The position numbers and the translations under genes are program-made. From contig JBBQUT010000005.1 in NCBI GenBank assembly GCA_038212215.1, positions 62,001 through 126,000 of the forward strand: DNA of 64,000 nt, written 5' to 3'. The stretch is from JALZAI01 sp038212215. GTDB lineage: Bacteria > Actinomycetota > Actinomycetes > Mycobacteriales > Jatrophihabitantaceae. Positions 44,050 through 53,101 of this stretch are shown here, one piece after another. The notes below the pieces were generated by a model. That model had not been told where the DNA came from and searched no databases. It was given only the letters and a program-made list of their open reading frames with translations. How positions within the stretch are numbered: the stretch's first letter is position 1; each line of letters opens with the position of its first letter.

Positions 44050-44883
44050 ATGGTCTTGCTGGCAGTGGTTTTCGTCGTTCTCGTCGGTGTCACCATCGGT
44101 GCGGGCGCGCTCGCGCATCTGCGCAACTGGTCGCCTCGTGGCGGCCCGACGGCGTGGGGTGTGGCGGCTGCGTCGCGCTTCGGTGCGCTGCGGGCGGCGG
44201 CGCTGATCGCTGCGTTCGGGTGGCTGCTCACCGCCATCGTCGGGCTGGCGATGGGCTTTCTCGCCAAAGCACTCGAGAGCGGCGTCGACCGCCCGATCTT
44301 CGACTGGGTGTATCCCCGGGTCTCGAACAGCCTGTTCACCAGGATCAACGACAAGCTGACGTTGATGGGCAGCAGCCCGATCGTGGAAGTTGTCGTCCTG
44401 ATCAGCTTCATCATCCTGGTTTGTGCCTACAAGGGACGGCGTTGGCTTCCCGCGGTGGCGATCGTCGGTGCGTTCTTCGCCGAAAAGCTCATCCAGAAGG
44501 TGTTGGGTAGCGTCGTTGACCGGGGTCACCCGCCCACCACCCTAGGTACGTATCCGTCCGGCGGTGTGGGTCGGCTGTTGGGTATCTACAGCGTCGTCGT
44601 GGTGCTGGTGATCGTGCTGATGCCCACCCTGAACCGCGCCTGGCGAGCGGGCCTGTGGACGGGCCTGGTCACCGCTGGGGTGGTTGAGGCGTTCACCAGG
44701 GTGTATCTGTCCAAGCACTGGTTCACCGACGCCGCCTTCGCGCTCGTCTTCGGCGCGATGCTTCTGCTGGTCAACATAGCGGTGGTGTCGGCATTGACGA
44801 CGGCCCCGAAGCTAGCGCTGCACCGTCCCGGCCGTCCCGACGATGTGCACGGCGTGCCCGAGGTCGAAGCGTCGCACGCCTAG
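44050..44883 (+). CDS. PAP2-superfamily membrane protein with altered active site
   Basis: This 277-residue integral membrane protein has about six helices and the phosphatidic-acid-phosphatase layout. Motif 1 is EKLIQKVL...DRGHPP, motif 2 YPSGGVGRLLGIY and motif 3 TRVYLSKHWFTDAAFA. In motif 2 the usual PSGH histidine is replaced by glycine; the motif 3 histidine and aspartate (KHW-x-x-D) remain. PAP2 enzymes remove phosphate from lipid carriers such as undecaprenyl pyrophosphate, which recycles the carrier after polymer export. Activity here is uncertain. The ATG at 44050 has GAGGAG eight bases upstream, better than the GTG at 44002. It lies at the island-core boundary before mfd. Confidence 0.75.
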   Translation: MVLLAVVFVVLVGVTIGAGALAHLRNWSPRGGPTAWGVAAASRFGALRAAALIAAFGWLLTAIVGLAMGFLAKALESGVDRPIFDWVYPRVSNSLFTRINDKLTLMGSSPIVEVVVLISFIILVCAYKGRRWLPAVAIVGAFFAEKLIQKVLGSVVDRGHPPTTLGTYPSGGVGRLLGIYSVVVVLVIVLMPTLNRAWRAGLWTGLVTAGVVEAFTRVYLSKHWFTDAAFALVFGAMLLLVNIAVVSALTTAPKLALHRPGRPDDVHGVPEVEASHA

Positions 44884-44995
44884 CACTCTGGCCGCGCGCG
44901 ACGGGTTTGTTCAGGCGCGCCAAGCGGTCACGTACCATGAATCGTTGCCCTCCGACCGCACGGAGGGGTTCTCCCGCACCACCGGAAGGCTCGTC

Positions 44996-47900
44996 TTGTC
45001 GTTGTCCGGCCTGCTCGACGCCGCGCTCGTCGACCCGGCGATTTCGACCGCTGCCGAATCGGTCGGGGTCGCCGAGCTCACCATCAGCGGGCCTACCGCG
45101 GTCCAACCATTCGCCATCGCCGCCGTCGCCCGCACCGGCCGAGTCGTGCTCGCCGTCACCAGCACCGGACGCGAAGCTGAGGATCTCGTCACCGCCCTCG
45201 GATGCCTGCTGCCACCCGACCGGATCGCGCTGTACCCGGGCTGGGAGACGTTGCCGCACGAACGCCTGTCGCCGCGCGCGGACACGGTCGGGCAGCGGCT
45301 TGCCGTCTTGCGCCGCCTCAGCCATCCCACCACCGACGACCCGGCCAGCGGCCCGCTGTCGGTCATCGTCGCGCCGGTGCGCTCGGTGTTGCAACCGCAG
45401 GTGCCGCGGCTCGGCGAACTCACCCCCGTCGAGCTGCGTCCCGGCGACGGTGGGCGCGACCTCAGCGACATCGTCGCCGATCTGGTCGCGGCCGGATACG
45501 CGCGCACCGAACTGGTCGAGAAGCGTGGCGACTTCGCTGTGCGCGGCGGCATCCTCGACGTCTTCCCACCCACCGAGGAGCACCCGCTGCGGGTGGAATT
45601 CTGGGGCGACGAGGTGGAGGAGATTCGCTACTTCAAGGTGGTGGACCAGCGCTCCCTGGAAGTCGCGGGGCACGGATTGTGGGCCCCGCCATGCCGCGAG
45701 CTGCTGCTGACCCCGGACGTCCAGGCCAAGGCGGGCGAGCTGCTGCAGCAATACCCGGAACTGGGAGAGTTGCTGGACCCGATCAGCCGCGGCGAAGCGG
45801 TCGAAGGGATGGAGGCGCTCGCGCCCGTCCTGGTCGACGAACTGAGCGTCGTCGTGCACGAGCTTCCCGCCGGCGCGCACGTCGTGGTGTGCGACCCGGA
45901 ACGGGTGCGTTCGCGCGCAGCCGACCTCGTCCGCACGTCCGAGGAATTTCTCGCGGCGTCGTGGGCGGCGGCGGCCGGCGGCGGAAAAGCACCTGTCGAC
46001 CTGGGCGCCGCCTCGCTACGCGATTTCGACGACGTCCAGGCCGAGGCGATCGCACTGGGACTGCCCTGGTGGGGGATCACGGCGCTGACCGATGAGCGCA
46101 ATGTCGGCAGCGATTTCGAGCAAGCCCCTGCCTACCGGGGCGACACCGAGGCCGCAATGAACGACCTCAAGGCGTGGACGCGCGATGGCTGGCGTGTCGC
46201 GTTGGTGTTCGACGGCCACGGCTCGGCCAAGCGCGCGGTGGAGCGGCTCAGCGGCGCCGAGATTCCGGCGCGCCTGGTTGCCGACGCCGAGGTAGAACCC
46301 GGTGTGGTCGACGTGACGACCGGCCGGCTCGGCGGCGGTCTGATCGCGGCCTCGTTGAAGCTGGCCTTCCTCACCGAGGCCGACCTCACCGGGCAACGCG
46401 GTTCGCTCACCAAGGACACCAGCCGGATGCCTTCGCGCCGGCGCAACGCCATCGACCCGATCCAGCTCAAGTCCGGCGACTACGTCGTGCACGAGCAGCA
46501 CGGTGTCGGCAAGTACGTGGAGATGGTGCGCCGCACCGTCAATGGCGGTGAGCGCGAGTACCTGATCATCGAGTACGCGCCGGCGAAGCGCGGCCAGCCC
46601 GGCGATCGGCTCTTTGTCCCGACCGACTCGCTGGACCAGGTGACCAAGTACGTCGGCGGCGAGTCGCCGTCACTGAGTCGGCTGGGCGGTTCGGACTGGG
46701 CGAAGACGAAGGGACGCGCCCGTAAAGCTGTCCGCGAAATCGCCGCACAGCTCATTCGCCTCTACAGCGCGCGGATGGCGACCAAGGGGCACGCCTTCGC
46801 ACCGGACACCCCCTGGCAGCGTGAGCTTGAGGACGCTTTCGCCTACGTCGAGACACCCGATCAGCTCGGGGCGATCGACGAGGTCAAGCTCGACATGGAA
46901 AAGGAAATCCCGATGGACCGCGTCATCTGCGGTGACGTCGGGTACGGCAAGACCGAGGTTGCTGTGCGCGCGGCGTTCAAGGCGGTGCAGGACGGCAAGC
47001 AGGTCGCCGTTCTGGTGCCTACGACCCTTTTGGCGCACCAGCACATCCAGACCTTCGGCGAGCGAATGGCGCAGTTCCCGGTGGTGATCCGCGAGCTCTC
47101 GCGCTTTACCGGCAACGCCGACGCGGAAACTGCAAGTGCCGGCATCGCTGACGGCTCGGTCGACATCGTGATCGGCACGCATCGGCTGCTGCAGCAGACC
47201 GTCCGCTTCAAGGATCTTGGGCTGGTGATCGTCGACGAGGAACAGCGTTTCGGCGTCGAGCACAAGGAGTACCTGAAGTCGTTGCGAACGGCGGTCGACG
47301 TGCTGACGATGTCGGCGACACCGATCCCGCGCACCCTGGAGATGTCGCTGACCGGTATCCGGGAGATGACGACGATCCTGACCCCGCCGGAGGAACGGCA
47401 CCCGATCCTGACGTTCGTCGGCGCATACGACGCGAAGCAGATCGGCGCCGCCATCCACCGCGAGCTGCTGCGCGACGGGCAGGTCTTCTACATTCACAAC
47501 CGCGTCGAGTCGATCAACCGGGCCGCCGCGCGGCTGGCCGAGATCGTCCCCGAGGCGCGCATTGCCGTCGCCCACGGGCAGATGGGCGAGGGGGCGCTGG
47601 AGCAGATCATGATCGGCTTCTGGGAGAAGCGCTACGACGTTCTGGTTGCGACGACGATCGTCGAGTCGGGTCTGGACATTCCTAACGCGAACACCCTCAT
47701 CGTCGACCGCGCGGACATGTTCGGCATCTCGCAGCTCCACCAGCTGCGCGGCCGGGTAGGGCGCGGGCGTGAACGCGGCTATGCCTACTTCACCTATCCG
47801 CCGGAGCGGCCGCTGACCGAGCTCGCCTACGACCGGCTCGCCACCATTGCCCAGCACACCGAGATGGGCGCCGGCATGGCCGTGGCGATGAAAGACCTGG

Positions 47901-48523
47901 AGATCAGGGGATCGGGCAACCTGCTAGGCGGCGAGCAGTCCGGGCACATCGCCGGCGTCGGTTTCGATCTCTACGTTCGGCTGGTCGGCGAGGCCGTCGC
48001 TGATTTCCGCGGCGAATCGGCCGACGAACAGCTCGACGTGAAGGTCGACTTGCCGGTGGACGCGAACCTGCCTGTCGAGTACCTGCCCGGTGAGCGGTTG
48101 CGGTTGGAGGCCTACCGGGCGCTTGCGTCGGCGACGACGGACGCGGCAGTGGACGCGGTGCGCGCCGAGCTGGTCGACCGTTTCGGGCCCATCCCGGCGC
48201 AGGTGGAGAACCTGCTCGCGATTGCCCGGTTCAAGGTGCGCTGTCGCGGGTACGGGGTGAGCGAGGTGTCGCTACAGGGCTCCAGCGTTCGATTCACGCC
48301 CCTCGACCTGCCCGAATCCGCGCAGTTGCGATTGCAGCGGCTCTACGACCGCTCCCTCTACAAGCAGGCAGTGTCGACCGTCTCCGTGCCGCGTCCGAAG
48401 GGCGTCGTGAAACCGGACGGATCGTTTGCCGAGGTGAAATTCGGCGGCGAAGCGTTGCGCGACATCGCGCTGCTGAACTGGTGTGGCGGCGTGCTCAGCC
48501 AGATCGTCGGCCCGGCGGGGTGA
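44996..48523 (+). CDS. mfd: Transcription-repair coupling factor Mfd
   Basis: This protein of about 1175 residues removes RNA polymerase stalled at DNA damage and recruits UvrA. The N-terminal UvrB-like part (GWETLPHERLSPRADTVGQR, VRGGILDVFPPTEEHPLR) is followed by the polymerase-interacting domain (DYVVHEQHGVGKYVEM). The RecG-like motor has Walker A GDVGYGKTE near residue 646, DEEQRFGVEHKE, SATPIPRTLEM, LRGRVGRG, and LLGGEQSGHI. The C-terminus has the autoinhibitory TRCF domain. I chose TTG 44996 (reads MSLSGLLDAAL, as in relatives) with GGAAGG seven bases before; the frame is open further upstream but overlaps the PAP2 gene. Confidence 0.95.
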   Translation: MSLSGLLDAALVDPAISTAAESVGVAELTISGPTAVQPFAIAAVARTGRVVLAVTSTGREAEDLVTALGCLLPPDRIALYPGWETLPHERLSPRADTVGQRLAVLRRLSHPTTDDPASGPLSVIVAPVRSVLQPQVPRLGELTPVELRPGDGGRDLSDIVADLVAAGYARTELVEKRGDFAVRGGILDVFPPTEEHPLRVEFWGDEVEEIRYFKVVDQRSLEVAGHGLWAPPCRELLLTPDVQAKAGELLQQYPELGELLDPISRGEAVEGMEALAPVLVDELSVVVHELPAGAHVVVCDPERVRSRAADLVRTSEEFLAASWAAAAGGGKAPVDLGAASLRDFDDVQAEAIALGLPWWGITALTDERNVGSDFEQAPAYRGDTEAAMNDLKAWTRDGWRVALVFDGHGSAKRAVERLSGAEIPARLVADAEVEPGVVDVTTGRLGGGLIAASLKLAFLTEADLTGQRGSLTKDTSRMPSRRRNAIDPIQLKSGDYVVHEQHGVGKYVEMVRRTVNGGEREYLIIEYAPAKRGQPGDRLFVPTDSLDQVTKYVGGESPSLSRLGGSDWAKTKGRARKAVREIAAQLIRLYSARMATKGHAFAPDTPWQRELEDAFAYVETPDQLGAIDEVKLDMEKEIPMDRVICGDVGYGKTEVAVRAAFKAVQDGKQVAVLVPTTLLAHQHIQTFGERMAQFPVVIRELSRFTGNADAETASAGIADGSVDIVIGTHRLLQQTVRFKDLGLVIVDEEQRFGVEHKEYLKSLRTAVDVLTMSATPIPRTLEMSLTGIREMTTILTPPEERHPILTFVGAYDAKQIGAAIHRELLRDGQVFYIHNRVESINRAAARLAEIVPEARIAVAHGQMGEGALEQIMIGFWEKRYDVLVATTIVESGLDIPNANTLIVDRADMFGISQLHQLRGRVGRGRERGYAYFTYPPERPLTELAYDRLATIAQHTEMGAGMAVAMKDLEIRGSGNLLGGEQSGHIAGVGFDLYVRLVGEAVADFRGESADEQLDVKVDLPVDANLPVEYLPGERLRLEAYRALASATTDAAVDAVRAELVDRFGPIPAQVENLLAIARFKVRCRGYGVSEVSLQGSSVRFTPLDLPESAQLRLQRLYDRSLYKQAVSTVSVPRPKGVVKPDGSFAEVKFGGEALRDIALLNWCGGVLSQIVGPAG

Positions 48524-48524
48524 G

Positions 48525-48548
48525 CGAGCGTGGCGAGCGAACGAAGTA
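48525..48548. repeat. GAGCGA-type intergenic repeat after mfd
   Basis: GAGCGAGCGTGGCGAGCGAA follows the mfd stop directly. Similar GAGCGA-rich stretches occur at 60994-61063 and 61922-61993 in this window. Confidence 0.5.
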
Positions 48549-48576
48549 TGAGACTCTGGCTCGTGTGTGGGCCAAT

Positions 48577-49221
48577 GTGCGAGTTCGCAAGTTCGGTGCT
48601 GCTGCCGTCGCGGTGCTAGCCGTCGCCGGGCTGTCCTCCTGCGACAGCAAGGTCGGTCAGGCCGCGGTCGTTGACGGGCACCGACTCAGCGACTCGAATC
48701 TGTCCGGCTACGTTCAGGCGGGCGCGAAGAGCTATGCCGATCCGAATTCCGGGAAATCCGTCGTCCCCAAGCTGCAGGCGCTCGACAGCTGGATCATCGA
48801 TCGCATCGTCGAGGACACGGTCGAGGCGCACGGTGGTCCGGTGACCCCGGCCGAACTCAGCCGTAGCCGCTCGATCGCCCTCGGCAAACGCACGATCGGC
48901 GACCTCACGAAGGTGTACTCCAAGCAGGGCTTCACCGACCGGTTCGCCGAGTTGCTTCTGCACGAGCAACAGATGGTGGTGCTGCTGGCAAAGCGACTGG
49001 TGCCCACTATCGCCGACTCGCAGATTCTTTCGGCTCTCAGCAATCAACAGTTCGGCTCGAAGATCGTAACTACCGTGCAGCAGAGTCACCCAGCGGTCAG
49101 TTTGAGCGCGCGCTACGGCGCGTGGGATGCCAAGAACCTGACGCTGATCCAGACACGCGGCGCGGGATTGCCGTCGTTCATCACCTTCGGGGCGCCGAGT
49201 GCCCCGGGCGCAACCGGATAG
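48577..49221 (+). CDS. SurA-N-like lipoprotein
   Basis: This protein of about 214 residues has a lipoprotein signal: basic n-region, hydrophobic AAAVAVLAVAG and the lipobox LSSC with the lipidated Cys22. The mature part begins with QAAVVDGHRLSDSNLSGYVQ, the pattern of SurA/PrsA-type N-terminal chaperone domains, without a parvulin isomerase domain. Similar lipoproteins follow mfd and precede mazG in other actinomycetes. It is anchored outside the membrane and may assist folding of exported proteins. The start is uncertain; GTG 48565 is an alternative, and neither has a strong ribosome-binding site. Confidence 0.75.
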   Translation: MRVRKFGAAAVAVLAVAGLSSCDSKVGQAAVVDGHRLSDSNLSGYVQAGAKSYADPNSGKSVVPKLQALDSWIIDRIVEDTVEAHGGPVTPAELSRSRSIALGKRTIGDLTKVYSKQGFTDRFAELLLHEQQMVVLLAKRLVPTIADSQILSALSNQQFGSKIVTTVQQSHPAVSLSARYGAWDAKNLTLIQTRGAGLPSFITFGAPSAPGATG

Positions 49222-49224
49222 GCG

Positions 49225-49857
49225 ATGGCCGGGGAGTTCGAACGTGCCGTCGAGGTGATGGATCGGCTGCGCTCGCCCGGGGGTTGCCCTTGGGACGCCG
49301 AGCAGACCCACGAATCGCTGGCGCGTTACCTGCTCGAAGAGACCTACGAACTGTTGGAAGCCATCGATACAGGTGACCCGGCGCTGCTGCGCGAGGAGCT
49401 CGGCGATGTCCTGCTGCAGGTTCTCTTTCATGCCCGGCTGGCCGAGGAATTGCCCCAGGAGCAACGGTTCTCGATAGCGGACGTTGCCGGCGAGCTGGGC
49501 GACAAGCTGATCCGGCGTCACCCGCACGTCTTCGCTGGAGGCGACGCGTCCGACGCGGCGACGGTGAACGAACGTTGGGAGGCCGAGAAGGCCGTCGAGA
49601 AGCGCCGGACCTCGGCGGTCGACGGCGTGCCGATCGCCCAGCCGGCGCTCGCGCTCGCGGCCAAGCTGATCACGCGCGCCACCCGGGCCGGGCTGGACGT
49701 GGCGCCGCTGCCCGGGGAAGAGATCGGTGAGCGGCTGTTCGCGGTGGTGCGCGACGCCGTCGCCGCGGGCGTCGATCCCGAGGGCGCACTTCGCCGCACC
49801 ACGGCGAGCTACCGGGCACAGCTGCTGGCGGCCGAGCGCAGCGGAGCAGCGACGTAG
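49225..49857 (+). CDS. mazG: MazG nucleoside triphosphate pyrophosphohydrolase
   Basis: This 210-residue enzyme hydrolyses NTPs to monophosphates, cleansing damaged nucleotides and lowering ppGpp. The MazG core contains CPWDAEQTHESLARYLLEE and EELGDVLLQVLFHA, with the EExxE...ExxD metal-binding residues. A second copy of the domain, found in E. coli MazG, is reduced to the C-terminal helices here. It starts four bases after the lipoprotein stop and lies before eno, an order common in actinomycetes. Its stop codon lies in a 17-bp tandem repeat. Confidence 0.92.
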   Translation: MAGEFERAVEVMDRLRSPGGCPWDAEQTHESLARYLLEETYELLEAIDTGDPALLREELGDVLLQVLFHARLAEELPQEQRFSIADVAGELGDKLIRRHPHVFAGGDASDAATVNERWEAEKAVEKRRTSAVDGVPIAQPALALAAKLITRATRAGLDVAPLPGEEIGERLFAVVRDAVAAGVDPEGALRRTTASYRAQLLAAERSGAAT

Positions 49858-49913
49858 AGAAGGCAGCGATATAAAGAAGGCAGCGATATAAAGAAGGCAG
49901 CGACCTAGGCGAC
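49846..49913. repeat. 17-bp tandem repeat across the mazG stop codon
   Basis: The unit GCAGCGATATAAAGAAG occurs twice perfectly (49863-49896). It is preceded by GCAGCGACGTAGAGAAG (49846-49862, which contains the mazG TAG) and followed by a partial copy ending CCTAG (49897-49913). Each copy has a stop codon; the 17-bp period shifts it through all three frames. Confidence 0.9.
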
Positions 49914-50002
49914 ACGCCACGTTCTGGATCAGCCCTCACCCGCAGGTGCTCCCCGGCTAGGGTTGGCATCGACGTGTGCACGCCTGCCGGAAGGAACAAC
50001 CT

Positions 50003-51280
50003 GTGGCCAACATCGAGGCTGTCGGAGCCCGCGAAATCTTGGATTCGCGGGGCAATCCCACTGTGGAGGTGGAGGTCGTGCTCGACGACGGCACGCTCTC
50101 TCGCGCCGCCGTACCCAGCGGGGCGTCCACCGGTCGCTTCGAGGCGGTCGAACGACGCGACGGCGGGGACCGCTACGGCGGCAAGGGAGTGCGCGACGCC
50201 GTAGCCGCTGTGCTGGACACGATCGGGCCGGAACTGGTCGGCTTCGAGGCCAGCGAGCAACGCTTGGTCGACCAGACGATGCGCGACCTCGACGCGACGC
50301 CGGACAAGTCCAGCCTCGGGGCCAACGCCATCCTCGGCGTCTCGCTCGCCGTCGCGAAGGCCGCTGCGAGCAGCGCCGACCTGCCGCTGTTTCGCTACGT
50401 CGGCGGTCCGAATGCGTATCTCCTGCCCGTCCCGATGATGAACATCCTCAACGGCGGCGCGCACGCCGACTCCAACGTCGACGTGCAGGAGTTCATGATC
50501 GCCCCGATCGGCGCCGCGACCTTCGCCGAGGCGCTGCGCACCGGGGCGGAGGTCTATCACGCCCTCAAATCGGTATTGAAGTCGAAAGGGCTTCCCACCG
50601 GGCTCGGTGACGAGGGCGGCTTCGCGCCGAGCCTTGATTCCAACCGCGCCGCGCTCGACCTGATCATCGAGGCAATCGCGACGACCGGCTTGGCGCCTGG
50701 CGTCGACATCGGGCTCGCTCTCGACGTGGCGGCATCGGAATTCCACGGCGACGACGGATATCTCTTCGAGGGCGTCAACAAATCATCTGAACAGATGATC
50801 GAATACTACGTGGAGCTGGCCGCTTCTTACCCGATCGTGTCCATCGAGGACCCGTTGGACGAGGAGGATTGGGCCGGCTGGATCGGGCTGACTGCTCAGC
50901 TGGACGAGCGTGTCCAGCTCGTCGGCGACGATCTGTTCGTGACCAATCCCGAGCGCCTTGCCCGGGGCATCGAAACGCGTGCGGCAAACGCGCTGCTGGT
51001 GAAGGTGAACCAGATCGGAACCCTCACCGAGACCCTCGACGCCGTCGAACTCGCGCACCGGCACGGGTATCGCTGCATGATGAGCCACCGATCCGGTGAG
51101 ACCGAAGACACCACGATCGCCGAACTTGCCGTGGCAACCAACTGCGGGCAGATCAAGAGCGGCGCGCCGGCGCGCAGCGAGCGCGTCGCGAAGTACAACC
51201 AGCTTCTGCGCATCGAGGAAGAGCTCGACGATGCCGCTCGCTACGCCGGCGCCGGCGCCTTTCCCCGCTTCGTGGCCTGA
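50003..51280 (+). CDS. eno: Enolase
   Basis: This 425-residue enzyme converts 2-phosphoglycerate to phosphoenolpyruvate in glycolysis. It starts ANIEAVGAREILDSRGNPT, and has AAVPSGASTGRFEA, the catalytic region GDEGGFAPSL, metal ligands in SIEDPLDEEDW and DDLFVTN, the lysine in LLVKVNQIG, and the signature MMSHRSGETEDTTIA. GTG 50003 is preceded by AAGGA; a TAGGGT box near 49965 may be the promoter. The longer in-frame start at 49976 would add unrelated residues. Its stop overlaps the divIC start by one base. Confidence 0.97.
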   Translation: MANIEAVGAREILDSRGNPTVEVEVVLDDGTLSRAAVPSGASTGRFEAVERRDGGDRYGGKGVRDAVAAVLDTIGPELVGFEASEQRLVDQTMRDLDATPDKSSLGANAILGVSLAVAKAAASSADLPLFRYVGGPNAYLLPVPMMNILNGGAHADSNVDVQEFMIAPIGAATFAEALRTGAEVYHALKSVLKSKGLPTGLGDEGGFAPSLDSNRAALDLIIEAIATTGLAPGVDIGLALDVAASEFHGDDGYLFEGVNKSSEQMIEYYVELAASYPIVSIEDPLDEEDWAGWIGLTAQLDERVQLVGDDLFVTNPERLARGIETRAANALLVKVNQIGTLTETLDAVELAHRHGYRCMMSHRSGETEDTTIAELAVATNCGQIKSGAPARSERVAKYNQLLRIEEELDDAARYAGAGAFPRFVA

Positions 51281-51675
51281 TGGGTGCGTCGCAGCGGCGC
51301 GCGGTCACCGGGCGGGCGCTCGTCCTGGGTGCTGTCGTGGTGTTGCTTCTGGTGCTGCTGGCGTCGCCGCTCAACCACTATTTCGGCAGCCGTAGCGCCG
51401 TTGGCAGCGCCGGGCAGAAGCTGCACGACGACCAGCAGAATCTGGCCAGGCTGAGCCGGCTGAAGGCGCTGTGGTCAGATCCCGGTTACATCCAGCAGCA
51501 GGCGCGGCGGCGGTTGCAGTACGCCATGCCGGGCGACACCGTGTATGTCGTCGTCGACCACGGGCAGAAGAACCAGATCGACGCCACCGTTCGGGCCGCG
51601 GCGAACCCAGCCGCCACGCGCAGCTGGAATGAGAAGATGTGGGAAAGCGTCCAGCGCGCGGGGTCGGCACCCTGA
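51280..51675 (+). CDS. divIC: FtsB/DivIC-like septum formation protein
   Basis: This 131-residue bitopic membrane protein has one N-terminal transmembrane helix (ALVLGAVVVLLLVLLASPL), then a periplasmic coiled-coil (QKLHDDQQNLARLSRLKALWSDPGYIQQQARRR). It ends with the family motif LQYAMPGDTVYVVV. FtsB/DivIC joins FtsL and FtsQ in the divisome. It starts at TGATG on the eno stop and overlaps the DUF501 gene, giving an eno-divIC-DUF501-ppx operon as in mycobacteria. Confidence 0.9.
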   Translation: MGASQRRAVTGRALVLGAVVVLLLVLLASPLNHYFGSRSAVGSAGQKLHDDQQNLARLSRLKALWSDPGYIQQQARRRLQYAMPGDTVYVVVDHGQKNQIDATVRAAANPAATRSWNEKMWESVQRAGSAP

Positions 51676-52175
51676 GCGCTGCACCCGTCGTCTCCGCCGA
51701 TGACCGGGCTGCGGTCGCCGCCCAGCTCGGGCGCCCGCCGCGTGCGATCCGCGACGTCGCACATCGCTGTCCGTGCGGCAATCCCGATGTCGTCGAGACT
51801 TCACCGCGCCTGCCCGACGGAACCCCGTTCCCGACGCTGTACTACCTGACCTGCCCACGCGCGGCGTCCGCGATCGGCCGGCTCGAGGGCTCCGGACTGA
51901 TGCGGTCGATGACCGACCGGCTGGGCACCGATCCAGCGCTGGCCGAGGCCTACCGCGCCGCGCACCACAGCTACTTGGCCCGCCGGCAGCAGATCGCCCA
52001 GGTCGCTGAGATCGACGGCGTGAGCGCCGGTGGGATGCCCACCCGGGTGAAGTGCCTGCACGTGCTCGTCGGGCATTCCCTCGCCGTCGGCCGCGGCGTG
52101 AACCCGCTCGGCGATGAGGCCCTCGACCTGCTCGAGCCGTGGTGGACGAGCGGACCGTGTGTGCCGCGGACGTGA
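51639..52175 (+). CDS. DUF501 family protein
   Basis: This 178-residue protein belongs to a conserved actinobacterial family always found between divIC and ppx. Typical segments are LGRPPRAIRDVAHRCPCGNPDVVETSPRL, FPTLYYLTCPRA and MPTRVKCLHVLVGHSLAVG. The paired cysteines (CPCG) and the CLHVLVGH motif could bind metal. Function is unknown. It overlaps both neighbours (37 bases with divIC, 4 bases with ppx), which argues for tight translational coupling. GTG 51639 is the only good upstream start. Confidence 0.9.
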   Translation: MGKRPARGVGTLSAAPVVSADDRAAVAAQLGRPPRAIRDVAHRCPCGNPDVVETSPRLPDGTPFPTLYYLTCPRAASAIGRLEGSGLMRSMTDRLGTDPALAEAYRAAHHSYLARRQQIAQVAEIDGVSAGGMPTRVKCLHVLVGHSLAVGRGVNPLGDEALDLLEPWWTSGPCVPRT

Positions 52176-53101
52176 GGGTCGCAGCGATCGACTGCGGGAC
52201 GAATTCGATCAGGCTGCTGGTCGCCGACACTTCGGATGCGGGTCTGCGTGACGTCGTGCGGGAGATGCGCATCGTGCGGCTCGGTGAAGCTGTCGATCGC
52301 CGGGGATCCCTTGCCCCACAGGCGATCGAACGCACCCGGCTGGCGCTGGCCGACTACGCGGCGACGATCGCCTCGTTCGACGTGGAGCGGGTCCGGATGG
52401 TCGCGACGAGTGCCACTCGCGACGCCGCCAACCGGGCGGACTTCGTGGCGATGGTGCGCTCGACCCTTGGCCGCGATCCGGAAGTGATCACCGGCGCTGA
52501 GGAGGCGCTGCTCTCGTATTCGGGCGCCGTCGGCACGCTGCCGGGCGTCGAGAGCCCAGTGCTGCTGTGCGACATCGGTGGCGGCTCGACAGAGCTGGTG
52601 CTGGGCGGGTCGGCGGCCGGTGCGTCGGGGTCGATCCGCTCCGTCAGCATGGACATCGGCTCGGTGCGGATGACCGAGCGCCACCTGCACGACGACCCAC
52701 CTACGCCCGCGCAGGTCCGTGCCGCCCTCGTCGACATCCGCGCCGCCCTGGCGACCGCGTCCAGGCACGTCCCGCTGGACACCGGTGCGACGCTTGTCGG
52801 TGTCGCCGGCACAGTGACCACGCTGGCGGCCATCGCGCTCGGCCTGCCGCGGTATGACTCAGCAGCCATCCACGCCAGCGTCCTGACCGCGGCCGACCTG
52901 GACCGGGTCACGAGCCGCCTGCTGGTCATGGATCACGCGCAGCGCGCGGCAATCGGGGCACTGCACCCCGGACGGGTGGACGTCATCGCGGCAGGCGCGT
53001 TGATCCTGCGCGCGCTCGTCGAGGTCACGGCACGTCCTGAGATCGTGGCCAGTGAACACGACATCCTGGACGGGATCGCGCTGAGCATGCGCGATGGCTG
53101 A
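52172..53101 (+). CDS. ppx: Ppx/GppA phosphatase family protein
   Basis: This exopolyphosphatase/pppGpp phosphatase of about 309 residues has the actin-like ATPase fold. The phosphate-1 motif is VAAIDCGTNSIRLLVAD, with SATRDAANRADF and the second phosphate site LLCDIGGGSTELVLGG further on. The catalytic glutamate sits in ITGAEEALLSYSGA. It lacks the C-terminal HD-like domain of E. coli Ppx, as is usual in actinobacteria (Rv1026-like). The GTG overlaps the DUF501 stop (GTGA). It may regulate polyphosphate or alarmone levels. Confidence 0.93.
   Translation: MRVAAIDCGTNSIRLLVADTSDAGLRDVVREMRIVRLGEAVDRRGSLAPQAIERTRLALADYAATIASFDVERVRMVATSATRDAANRADFVAMVRSTLGRDPEVITGAEEALLSYSGAVGTLPGVESPVLLCDIGGGSTELVLGGSAAGASGSIRSVSMDIGSVRMTERHLHDDPPTPAQVRAALVDIRAALATASRHVPLDTGATLVGVAGTVTTLAAIALGLPRYDSAAIHASVLTAADLDRVTSRLLVMDHAQRAAIGALHPGRVDVIAAGALILRALVEVTARPEIVASEHDILDGIALSMRDG

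Noticed and set aside
52139..52171. Upstream GTG start of the Ppx gene
   Set aside because: It would add 11 residues before the conserved VAAIDCGTNS. The GTG at 52172 makes the usual 4-base overlap with the DUF501 stop.
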